Source: Maylandia zebra (taxonomy: Eukaryota; Chordata; Actinopteri; Cichliformes; Cichlidae). From it: a stretch of DNA of 64,000 nucleotides. A program made the translations under genes and the position numbers. Of the stretch, positions 36,112 to 46,766 are shown one piece after another (position 1 is the first letter of the stretch; every line of letters starts with the position of its first letter). The notes beneath the pieces are model-generated. The model worked only from the letters and a program-made list of their open reading frames with translations, made no database searches and was not told the DNA's origin. The DNA is taken from the NCBI RefSeq assembly GCF_041146795.1, contig NC_135174.1, forward strand, positions 6,449,878-6,513,877. Direction: 5' to 3'.

Positions 36112-36470
36112 CCATGAACATTGATGATGTTCCTCTGACATTAAAAATAGATACTGGACCATATGTGACTGTAAGAAGTGAAGAAACCTTTAATACACTT
36201 CCTAAAGTCTATAATGTTTAAAGGGCAAAATAGCAGTTTACTCAGCAGATGAGTGGAAAACATCAGTACCGTTTTGGTACAAGTAGACTATGAAAAACTG
36301 AACCAGTTAAAATAATTCTTAAACAAGATGCACAGCCATATGCAGTTCACGCAGTCAGACGAGTACCTAAACCTTTCATGCCTCTTGTGAAAAAGTAACT
36401 GTTGAGGCTTGAAAGTGAAGGGATAATAGAAAAGATGATGGTTCCAGTGTGTTCCAGGTTCCAGGTGTTC
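36112..36470 (+). pseudogene. Ty3/Gypsy pol relic
   Basis: Decayed plus-strand frames include LKIDTGP (protease active-site-like) followed by QPYAVHAVRRVPKPFMPLVK and LRLESEGIIEKM, the order of the protease/RT junction in Gypsy pol, broken by stops. No LTRs recognised. It is unrelated in age to the element at 58064. Confidence 0.65.
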
Positions 36471-37698
36471 TACCTGTGGATATGTTTGAGTCAATCATGG
36501 AAGCTTCACCGTCTTTTGAAACTACATGAAAGAATTTTTAAAAACTTTTTTTTGTATGTCACTTGACCTAAAGGTTCACCTAACACAGATTCTCTTTAAT
36601 CCTTTCAGGGAGAAATGCTCGTATGGGTCATTTCAGGAGGCTGGAATAGTTTCAAATGGGATGAAAAAAAACCCATGACACATTTGATTGAAAGACTTGT
36701 TACAAGTTGAGTGTATTTTGAACAAAACACTGTTCAATTTTACACAGTTATTACATTTACAGTTATTCTGTAGTGACAAGTGACTCTTTTAACTCCAGCA
36801 TTAGGTGTTAGCTGTAAACATCTATAAACACAACACTGACATTTAATTTTGGGCTAACATCTTAACAAACAGTGGTTTACACGTAGGCCTGGAAAAATAT
36901 TACCAGTCAATCTTCCTTTTGCTCTTTTTTTGCTCTCTGTCATTTCTGAAGGAAGTATATGTCTGATAATGTGCCAACCAATGTGCAACAAAAACAGCAG
37001 CACTGTAATGATGTAACGATGTGGACGGACTGTCTTGCCACAGTCTTTGAGTTTACTTGAGTTAACATATAATAATGCTACACAGGTGGCAAAAAATCCA
37101 TGTGTGGAACAGGGAAATGCATTATCCACAGCCCACGAGAGTCCCATCTGTCCATTCATTCATCCATCACAGCCTAAAGTAACAGTTGGATGATTTTTAC
37201 TGTGAGCTGTGGTCACAATTATGTAAAGAAGTCAAGGTACAGAAACATCAGTGGATTTACAAAGTAAGTATGTAATCCAACTTTGGATCATTTCCCTATT
37301 AGATCGTGGATGATAAGTAAACAAAATTGACCTGATGTTCACACAATGAAGAGTCAGAGCTGTGACAAATCTGTAGACATTCATCAGACACATAACAGGT
37401 TCAGTCCCAAATGTTCTTAAATTTCCCCAAAATTGTTTCATTTTACTGAGCAGACTGAAAGTCATGTGAACGCTCTGTTATTCACATCCTGTTATTGTAT
37501 ATCTATATATTGTATATAAGACATCAAAGAAGTCTAAAAAAAAAAAAGGTTAATAAAAAACAAACAAACAATATGATGATCAAAGAGTCAGCAGTGATGA
37601 GCAGCATCTTTTACAAATGGAAAATATGTCACATACATTCATATACATTCATATTCCCCTCGCACTGATAAACAATCATACAAAGAAAAAATAAATTT

Positions 37699-38585
37699 TT
37701 AAACAACCGTGAAGTCTTTACTGACTGGTGCAGTGTATGTCACTGTCCTCTCTCTTACTCTGCGTCTGTAAGTTCTATACAGGAAATACAAAATGAACAC
37801 AACTACAGCAGAGGCAAAAACACAAAGTACAATGGTGGTCACGCGTGTTGACTCCTCCCGCTGCCTGCTGCGTTCTGTTCCTGGACCTGATTCACGCATG
37901 GAAGTGGAATACAGTTATTCTAACTGATTCACTGAATAAAATTTGTTACAATATGTAATAATGTACAATGGTTAAGTCGTTGTCTTTCAGCTTACCATTA
38001 TCTGGTGGTGTTGTTGGTTGGAAAACGTCCGTTTTTGGATCTGGATAGTAAATTGCAGTTATTTTAACAGTGGCAATGACAACAATTTATTCTGGATATC
38101 TGAACTAAACATACACTCACCAATGATTAGCTGTACTCTGACAGGAAGTGATTTCACCATTCCACAGATTGACACGATTTCAGCTGTGACATTTGCCTCT
38201 TCTTGGACATTTGAGATGGTCAGTGACAGGTAGGTAAGGGCATCCCATGCACAAGTGTATTTTGTGGCATCAGTTTCACATAGTTTGTTGCCATTTGTGT
38301 TATGCCAGTCATACTTTTGACCAGTACACACTTTCCCTCCAAAAGTCGAAGTTATGGAACAATTTAGAGTCACATTTTCTCCAGCTGTAGCACTGACAGT
38401 GTTGTTGCAATTAAGTGACACAGCTGAAAGAAAGGAAATATTTGATGTTCAATTTCTTCTTCCTTTAGAGCGCTCATGTCTATTAGTAACATATCTGGTA
38501 CAAGCAGTATAGAAATACCTTCATCTGATGAAACACTTCTTTGTAGAGCACAGAACAAACTCAAACATGTCAACATGTACAACAT
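37699..38585 (-). CDS. Novel single-Ig-domain membrane receptor, paralogue 2 (intact)
   Basis: Four in-phase exons: 38519-38585 (leader), 38121-38423 (Ig domain), 37996-38040 (stalk), 37699-37886 (membrane segment and tail); 200 aa. The leader is MLYMLTCLSLFCALQRSVSS. The Ig exon starts VSLNCNNTVSATAGENVTLNC and has extra cysteines (GGKVCTG, KLCET, KYTCAWD). Its last strand reads VTAEIVSICGM instead of the usual DxYxC, so the fold is divergent. A Thr/Pro-rich stalk (DVFQPTTPPDN) and a membrane helix (TTIVLCVFASAVVVFILYFLY) follow, then a basic tail RTYRRRVRERTVTY ending DFTVV. The tail has one Tyr but no canonical ITIM or ITAM. I do not recognise the family; it resembles fish Ig receptors only in layout. 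Multiple N-x-S/T sites suggest surface glycosylation. Confidence 0.8.
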
Positions 38586-39835
38586 CCTGGAAGCTTCACC
38601 TCACCCCAAACGGCTGGAAAGAACAAAGTCATTACTGCAGGTTCACATAAAGTCATGCTGTTTTAGAAAACACAAGAAACATGTTCTCTTTGACACATTA
38701 AACATAAAGTAAAATGTGCTTATCCCTAAAAAATCATTTAAATTTCTATCATTTGAGAATGCAAGAAAAACAGCAGCGACAGTAACATATGATTATAATA
38801 GTTCTATTAAGACATAAACGGACATATCAGCAGTGTTACACGCATTGTATCTTCTGTCACATGTGGAGTCACGCTTCCTACTTTAGTTTGCTGTGAAAAC
38901 CAAACAATTGTGAGATTGACAAGTTTGAACAGCTCCACAACAGCTGCCAAGAATGTTGGTTCAAACAGGAGCTTCTGTAGGTCATGTGCCATCATCAAGT
39001 CACGTGGCACTGCTGAGACCAGATTCATAGCTTTGCAGAATTAAAACAGAAAACTTTACGGGTGTTAACGGACAAAATGGACTGTTTGGAATAATCCCAC
39101 CTCTTTTTTTTAGTGTCACATTTTATGTGCTTCTGAGCATATGTGTTCGGTACATTCTTCTGTATTCTGTAAGACTCCCCAGATTAGGATGACTTAATAT
39201 TGTTAAACAGTCTCCTGGATGACAGTGAAAAGCACCCAAGAAGCATTTTTGGTGGTTTCCCCAATAAAAGCAGATTCATATTCCGACACTTTATGCTTCT
39301 GCATTCATGGAGTGCTGCAGTTATTCTAGTACTTCCTTATTAATATTCTTCTTTCTCCTTTTTGCCTGGAAACTCGTGTTACCTGTTAGCTTCTAGCTAC
39401 AAGTGGCATAGATTGCTTATAAATTACAGCTTGTCAGATGCAGAAAGAAAAACAGAGGAAAGCATTTAGTAGTAAGGTGTAGAAACTGTAAATCACAAAA
39501 TATAATAATTTTTGTTTAAACTAATAAAATGAATTAATTGTTGTATTCACTTTTTTTTTTATATAGATAGATATAGTAATAAAAATTTAGATACCCCAAA
39601 TGAGCCTTTTTACATAATAAGCACTTTTTTTTTTGTTAGTCAAAATTTTGCTTTTGTAAATTTCTTTAAGCATTAAGTAAAGAAGTAACTTTTACTATGT
39701 GAGCAATTTGTTGAAGGTTTTCTAAGCAACATTATTTACATTTAAATGACTTGATTACCCTGATAAAAAGATGCATATGATTTATAACCTTTTTTGAAAG
39801 AAAATGAGACTGTTAACAATTACCAGCATGTAGAA

Positions 39836-39965
39836 TTAGTTAAAATACATAAAAAAAGGATTAATACTTACTTGGTAGAGAACGTCTCTCTTTGGACAAC
39901 ATTTGTGAATGAGTCGTAAAAAATCAGGGCAGATTAGATTATCCAGTCGAGGTGACACATGATAC
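39836..39965 (-). promoter_or_regulatory. Putative 5' non-coding exon / promoter block, Ig paralogue 2
   Basis: The minus strand ends GACGTTCTCTACCAA|GTAAGTATT with a strong donor, homologous to blocks at 35638 and 48022. It lies about 1.3 kb upstream of the leader exon. No ATG-led frame is shared by the three blocks, so it is more likely untranslated. Confidence 0.5.
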
Positions 39966-40634
39966 CAGGGGGAGTTTCTTGCAGGTGAAATGAAACTGCC
40001 TGCAGAGATTACAAGACTCATTGGCAAAGAAGAATGGAAAACAAGAGGCAAACACATTCCTTAAAACAGGGTCTAAGGTGACACTTTTCATTTATGAGAG
40101 AACAAATGAACTGGATCTAAATGCTTTTTTTCTTCGTCAGTGAATAACACTGGCTTGAAATGATTTTTTAGATTTTACTAAAAGTTTGGTTGGTAAGTTA
40201 AAAAACAGACTGAATTCAAAAACTAGTTGTGAGGCCTTTCAGGTAAGAATAAAAGAAATAAGCAAAGGTTAAAGACAATGCTTTATAATGAGAATGCTGT
40301 TATTAGTTTCATTCTTTTATTTTCATATATTATATTTTTTAATCAGCATATAATACAAATTAGTATTGAACATAAGTTGTAGTCTTGTTTTTATTGCTAA
40401 TGCCAGTTTAATCAATCCATCCACGTATCCTCTTCAGGGTCGCAGGGGGTGCATGTCTTTGGACGGTGGGAGGAAGCCGGAACTCAGGACCTTCTTGCTT
40501 CGCAACAACAGTGCTACCCACTGTGCCACCATTCACTTTAATTTATTAGTTAATTTAAAGGTAAAAGAGGGAACTCATACAGACTTAGCTGTCACACATT
40601 TTTGCTTTGAGTTTTTTTCATACCTTCACGTGTA

Positions 40635-42182
40635 CACTACCAGTCAAAAGTTTGGACACACCTTTCCTTTAATGGTTTATCTTTACTTTCATGACTATTT
40701 ACATTGTAGACTCTCACTGAAGCCATCAAAACTATGAATGAACACATATGGAATTATGTAGTAAATAAAAAAGTGTGAAATACCTCAAAACATGTTTCAT
40801 GCTTTAGATTCTTCAAAATGTCCACCCTTTGCTTTAATCACTGCTTTGCACACTCTTGGCATTCTGTCGATGAGCTTCATGAGGTCGTCAGCTGAAATAG
40901 GTTTCCAACATTCCTGAAGAAGTTCCCAGAGATGCACTTGTTGGCCTTTTGCCTTCACTCTGCGGTCCATCTCAAACCGAACCTCGATTGGGTTTAGGTC
41001 AGGCAATTGTGGAGGCCAGGCCATCTGGCGCAGCACTCCATCACTCTCCTTCTTGGTCAGATAGCCTTTACACAGCCTGGAGGTGTGTTTGGGGTCATTG
41101 TTGAAAAATAAATGATGGTAGAACTAAACTGGATGGGAAGGCATGTTGCCTTCAGTTTTGAATAAATCTCCAACAGTGTCACCACCAAAGCACCCCCACA
41201 CTATACCACCTCCTCCTCCATGCTTCACGGTGGGAACCATGCAAGTAGAGACCATCCGTTCACCTTTTCTGTGTCGCAGACAGACACGGCGACTGGAAAC
41301 GAAGATCTCAAATTTGGACAAAAACACAGATTTTCACAGGTCTAATGTTCATCCCTTGTGTTTCTTTGCCCAAACAAAGCTGTTCTGCTTGTTGCTTTTC
41401 CTTAGCAATGGTTTCTTATCAGTGGTTTTAGACCATAAAGATCTGATTCGCACAGTTTCTTCTGATCAGTTGATGTAAATAAGTGTCTGCTCCTGGAACT
41501 CTGTGTGGCATTTATCTGGGCCCTAATCTTTATCACAGCGCTTAATGGTTTTTCACCACTGCACTTGAGGACACATTCAAAGTTTTAGCAATTTTCCGGA
41601 CTCACTGAGCTTCAGTTCTTAAACTAATGATTCAATTCTATTTATCCAGAAACAAATAACAGCAACAGTCACCTCAAGGTGATTTATGTTGCAAGGCAGA
41701 GACCCTACAATAATACATACAGAGGAAAACCCAACAATCACATGACCCCCTTTGAGCAAGCAGTCAGACTGTTGTTTCTCTTTACTTAGCTGATTGGTTC
41801 TCGCCATAATATGAATTCTAATCGCTGTCAAATAGGGCTGTCAGCTGTGTACCAACCTGACTTCTGCACAACACATCTGATGGTCTCACAATGAACCTTG
41901 AGAAGGCACACATGTGAAGTGAAAACCATTTCATTTGACTACATCACGAACCTCACTGAAAGAAGGCCAAGGGTTTGCAGCGCCGTCGACAAAGCAAAGG
42001 GTGGCTGCTTTCAGGAATCTAAAATATAAGATATATTCAGAGTTATTTATCAGTATTTTTGCTTTGCTGCATAATTCCATATATCCCGCTCTCTATATTT
42101 GATGTCTTCAGTATGTATCTACAATGTAGAAAGTAGTAAAAATAAAGAAGAACCATTAAATGAGAAAGTTTGACTGGTAGTG
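40635..42182 (-). mobile_element. Tc1-like transposon (1548 bp), inactive
   Basis: Begins CACTACCAGTCAAAAGTTTG and ends CTGGTAGTG, inside TA duplications (40633-40634 and 42183-42184). On the minus strand the transposase is broken: SKFEIFVSSRR..CLRHRKGERM..GGGGGIVWGCF at 41124-41327, then WPPQLPDLNPIE..FEMDRRVKAKG at 40797-41036, with other parts in different frames. It carries a nested L2 3' tail at about 41625-41762. Confidence 0.9.
41625..41762 (-). mobile_element. L2 3'-tail fragment nested in the Tc1 element
   Basis: On the minus strand the piece reads GGGGGTCATGTGATTGTTGGG, then the CACCTTGAGGTGACTGTTGCTG block and an ATAGAATTGAATCAT end, matching the last ~140 bases of the L2 copies at 2660 and 12791. 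Confidence 0.8.
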
Positions 42183-42184
42183 TA

Positions 42185-44142
42185 TTCATTTTTGACCGTT
42201 TATCCTCTCAATAAAGCGTGAAGCTGACATAGAGTTAAAGACAACCATACACCCCCACAAACATGCCCATAACCAGTTTAGAATCACAAGTTAAACTGCC
42301 AAACATGCCTTTGGAGGATACCAGAGTGCTGGGAGGAAATGCCACACAGGCACAGGGAGAACAAAGAAACGTAACAAACAACAGCTCTGACCTGTTCACA
42401 AACTCTGCAGAAAAAGTGCCAGCACTAAACAATGCACCGCCATTCACTGCATTTGTAAAACAGAAACCACTTTGAACAGATTATACAAAACTCAAATGTA
42501 TCCTTTTATTATTCACAAAGGCTTTTATTTAACATTACCATTTTCTTGCAGGATGACTCAACCCTACATGATAAATCTACATGACTGATGTAAAAAAAAT
42601 AAATAATCCAAAACAAACAAACCAGCAGCTGAAGCTAATGTGTGCGGAACCACACAACTGCAGAGTCTTTTGACTCTAAGCTACTTTTCTGGGTAAAGGT
42701 GATAAAAAACTCCAGGAACTCATCAACCTTGCTGCCGGCTTGTCATTTAAATCCTCACAGAGCTCCCTGCAGCAGGTTTTACATTCCTTTGGCACCGTGA
42801 AATAGGTGCCAAAGCAGGTGTTGCATAAGAAATCTCACGGAGAGAACAGAAACGTTTACTCATGACTGTAGCGCTGATGCTGAGCCAAACTATTTCGATT
42901 CAGTTCACTTTTACTGACAGAGTGCCAATCACATCAACAATCTAATGTGTGATCTAAATCTGTGCTGAACGCCCTCTGAAGGAACTTAATCTTATTCGTT
43001 TGCCAGTTTAAAGACAGGAAATCGTCCACAAAATCACAAACAAGTAAATATCAGCAGCACTAATGTTGTTGAGTTGTAGTGGAAGCCAGATGCTAAAAAC
43101 ACCTTTTTGTACCAGGTAAATATACTTATTTTGATTCTGCATTTGAGCATGCTCATGCTAACCAAGACGCACACTCAAGAAATGAAAGAGGAAACTGCAT
43201 TTCCTCGGGGTACTTGCGAATGTTAGCTCGTGACATACATTCTAGCCTCGCCTCTAAATATTTATGCGGGCCAAGGAGGTAGCACTGAAGCTAAAAACGC
43301 AAAACCCAAAACAAATGGGCGACATAATGGCGACTACATCAACTTCAGCATCATCAGAGTGTCTACACTGAAATGAGACAGCTCTTGTTTCAGAGAGGTT
43401 CAGACTTTTTAGAGCTTCACATGACAAATATATGACAGCGGGGGAGATTCTAAGTTGAAACTTTTATGCATGCAGTGCCTTGTAATTTATGTTAATGAAA
43501 TATGCTGTTTGCAAATGTAATCAGCCTCATCATCAAACCTCAACTCAACTGAATAAACATTATAAGGCTATCTTGAAAAGCAACCTAATCAGTTGGATGA
43601 CCTATTGTAGTGTCTAAGAATAATTCAGAGTGAATAATCAGACATTTCAATCTCATCCACCCTTTTCAGGGTGGAGCCTTTAGTTACCATACCCAAGGCA
43701 AGGGCTCAAGGTAAAGAACTATTTGTGGCAAAGCAGATCAGATGAGATACACGCACAACATGAGTGCAGTCTCATATTTACACAGAATCACATACAAATC
43801 ATTGAGCACTTAAAGTAGCATTAATCAGTACAGACACTAGAAACTCAGGCTGCCATTCAATATACCTGTACATGAAGTAAACTGGTAATAGAGTTGCTTT
43901 ATATTAAAGTTTCTGAATTCATACTGTACAAACCCTTGTTTTATTAAACAATGTTTTTTTTCTTGTCCTCTCTCTTTCCATCCTCGTCACTTAACTAGAA
44001 ACTGGTCTCCACACACCTTGTGTGAATCGCACATTTGTTCCTGATGACTTTGCTGCTTTATAAGGAAGGGTTATTCTTTACTGTAGCAGTGAAGCCTGGT
44101 ATGAACTTTTGTGGTGTTTTGTTTCTTATTATGAGGAGTTGG
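42185..44142. other. Intergenic, nothing recognised
   Basis: Possibly single-copy AT-rich DNA between the Tc1 and a hAT fragment. No exon, RNA gene or transposon signature recognised. Confidence 0.45.
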
Positions 44143-44300
44143 TAATGGCCAAATGAAGCTTTCTGCAGCACCGGCTCATGTATTGAAAAAGGTTCACTAC
44201 TGAAGCTTTTCAACACATGCTTCTTTGGTGACATTTGGTGGCCACAAATATGAACAGCAGCTTTAATCCACAAATGAAAAGAAAACTGCTGTATTATGAT
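44143..44300 (-). mobile_element. hAT terminal fragment related to 4510-6374
   Basis: Starts TAATGGCCAAATGAAGCTTTC and continues through TATTGAAAAAGGTTCACTAC and GAAGCTTTTCAACACA, matching the reverse complement of about 6235-6373. Only one end is visible. Confidence 0.65.
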
Positions 44301-45104
44301 TGCCCACTGAGAGATGCTGATTTGCCAGCCTATATTTAATATCATGTGACATTCTGTGACATCGGCCTGACTTTGCTTGTGACTTCCTGACATTTGTAAA
44401 CAAATAGATAAAAATGACATCATATATAACGACATATCACAAAGTATTATAACAGGTTGGACTATGCTTCTGCTGTTAGGTAACTGCCTCAACGTGATTA
44501 TGTAATTAATTTGTGCATTTATATATATTATATTCTAACCCTTATGTATAGTGTATTTGTATGTATGTTTTGGACCCGGGGGTACACTTGCTTATTAACT
44601 AGTAAAATAAAAACATAAAATAAGGTTATTCTGTTTGTTTTTTTCCTCGCTGACTCTGTCTCTCAATGTCTTGGTTTTCTTTTGACACATGTGCCGTCAG
44701 CTCAGCTTCAAATGGAGCCGTGTTTTTGACCAGTTCCCTGGCTGAATGGAAGAATTATCTGTGATCGTACATTGGGCCAGAATCAAATATGTGGTTGTCC
44801 AAGCAGACTGAAAATTGACTATTTATCTGACATCTCATAATTTCCTCTTGCTTAAGGAGTGGCTATGATCTTTGTAAAACAGCCAGCAAGATTGCAGCAC
44901 AGGTTTTCCAGACATAGCTGAGACAGCCCTAGTAACATCATCAGGGTCTGTTTCTAGCTGGCCACATTACAGTAACACAATTAGATTTCTTTGTACACTA
45001 GTCAAGGTGCAGTTTGTAGATGCTAGATTGTAATGTGGTGGGGGGACGTAACAGAGAGATTTTCAGGTTTTATTCCACATGTAATCAAATATAAAATACC
45101 CTCC

Positions 45105-45227
45105 AAAAACAAACAAACAAACAAACAAACAAACAAACAAACAAACAAACAAACAAACAAACAAACAAACAAACAAACAAACAAACAAACAAACAAACAA
45201 ACAAACAAACAAACAAACAAACAAACA
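45105..45227 (+). repeat. (AAAC)n microsatellite, about 30 units
   Basis: Uninterrupted AAAC/CAAA tetranucleotide run of about 120 bases. It produces spurious low-complexity frames on both strands. Confidence 0.97.
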
Positions 45228-45570
45228 GATTATACAATATTTAGAATTTATTGTGGTCACACTATCCCACCATTAACTGGAGACATTGTAGGCTTGTGTA
45301 CAGTACAGAGGCAGTGTTCACACATCACTGAATGAAAGTAAACAGTAGTTTTGTAACAAAGCTCCTCTCAGGAGCACAGCAGACAATATTCAGCTGCAGC
45401 TGTGCTCGTTGTTGTTGTTTGTATAAACCTATCGAGTAATGACAGTAATGTTTTTGGGAAGCAGGTGGATCCACATTCATACATCAAATACATGCCACAT
45501 AACACCACAATCAGTCTTTAATTCACAGTGCAGAATCTGTGCCACTTACATTTCTGTGTGTCTGTGACTT

Positions 45571-46766
45571 CTATAGAGAGAAAATGGACACAGCTGTGGG
45601 AAAAACACAGAGTACGACGGCCATCGCATGTGACTTCTCCTGCATTCCTCGTCCATTTCCTGTCACCCTTACTGAAGCTGACAAAGTAAAGTACATTTAT
45701 TAAAGTACAGTTAACATGAGCATGAAATACAATTGAAATACAAAATATTAATTCACAGACATATTTCTTGTAAATGTACAGTACTGTGCAAAAGTTTTAG
45801 GTAGGTGTTAAAAAAAAGGTTGTAAACAAAGAATGCTTTCAGAAATATAAATGATTGTTTATTGGCCCCAAATGTATTGTGCAGCAGGACAACGACCCCT
45901 AACGATGGTATGGCGCCCGCAGAGGTCTGATTTCAATATCATTGTGTGTGTCTGGCATTATATGAAGAGACAGAAGGATGTGAGGAAGCCTACGTCCACA
46001 GAAGATCTGTGGTTAGTTTCCCACGTGTGGGACTAACAGAGGCTCCTCTTATCTTATCTCTTATCTCTTAGCCAGGAAGAATTGATGATGTTTTGAAGGC
46101 AAAGGGTGGTCACACCAAATATTGATTTGAATGAGATTTCTCTTTTGTTCATTCACTGCATTTTGTTGATTGACAAAAATCAATTATTAACTTTTCCATT
46201 TTTGAAAGCATTCTCTGTTTACAACATTTTTTCTCACCTGCCTAAAGCTTTTGCACAGTACTGTATATTTCTGATGATATTACTGAAACTTACTAACCTG
46301 CAGAAGGGAATAGTTGTGCAGGATGGGATTTAGCCATACCACAGCCTGACCTGATTTCAACTGTAACGTTCACCTCTTTCGTGACACTTGGGACGGTCAC
46401 TGAGACATACTTCAGACGATCCCCTTTACAGATGTGTTTTGTCAAACTCCTGTAACATTGTATGGGCTCATTTTTGTTCTCCACGGTATATATATCAAAA
46501 ACGCTACAGTTTGAGCCATCTTTCCAATTTATGGTACAATTTAGAGTCACACTTTGTCTAACTTCTGCAGTCTTGCTGCAATTCACTGACACAGCTGAAA
46601 GCAAAAAAAGCACCAAATGATATTATTATATTTCTTCTTTCTAATGCATTTACATGAATAGCAATACTTCTATTTTTGATGCACACATTGTATAATTACC
46701 TTGATCTGATGATACAGTGCTTTGTAGAGCAAAGAACAGACTCAAGCATATGCACAGGTAGAACAT
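45571..46766 (-). pseudogene. Ig-superfamily receptor paralogue 3, truncated in the membrane segment
   Basis: Exons: leader 46700-46766 (MFYLCICLSLFFALQSTVSSDQ), Ig exon 46298-46594 (VSVNCSKTAEVRQSVTLNC..DGSNCSVF..IQCYRS..HICKGD..VEIRSGCGM), membrane exon 45571-45677. The phases agree and the frame is open to a TAG at 45571-45573, which falls inside the membrane segment after VLCVFPTAVSIFSL; relative to paralogue 2 a few bases are missing there. The product would have only a short hydrophobic C-terminus and no tail. No stalk exon was found, and the intron holds a Tc1-derived element (45779-46263). It could be a pseudogene or a secreted/short-anchored decoy form. Confidence 0.7.
45779..46263. 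mobile_element. Short non-autonomous Tc1-like element in intron of Ig paralogue 3
   Basis: Begins CAGTACTGTGCAAAAGTTTT and ends AGCTTTTGCACAGTACTG between TA dinucleotides (45777-45778, 46264-46265); 485 bp. It contains a decayed transposase piece (a CAGGACAACGACCCC block encoding a QDNDP-like motif) and, at 46015-46070, a retroelement tail with TTATCTTATC. Confidence 0.88.

Larger units (their letters stand above)
34044..37160. other. Region between Ig paralogues 1 and 2, mostly repeats
   Basis: 34330-34830 looks like a decayed repeat without readable transposase. 35640-35690 is the upstream exon of paralogue 1. A 26-base A run is at 36065, and a Gypsy pol relic at 36112-36470. The remainder is AT-rich with no gene seen. 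Confidence 0.45.

Noticed and set aside
37699-37886. ITIM/ITSM in the tail of Ig paralogue 2 (TVTYTAPV)
   Set aside because: The +3 position after Tyr is Pro and the -2 residue does not fit the switch motif, so neither consensus is met.
45023-45335. Low-complexity frames (CLFV and KQTN repeats)
   Set aside because: Products of the (AAAC)n microsatellite.
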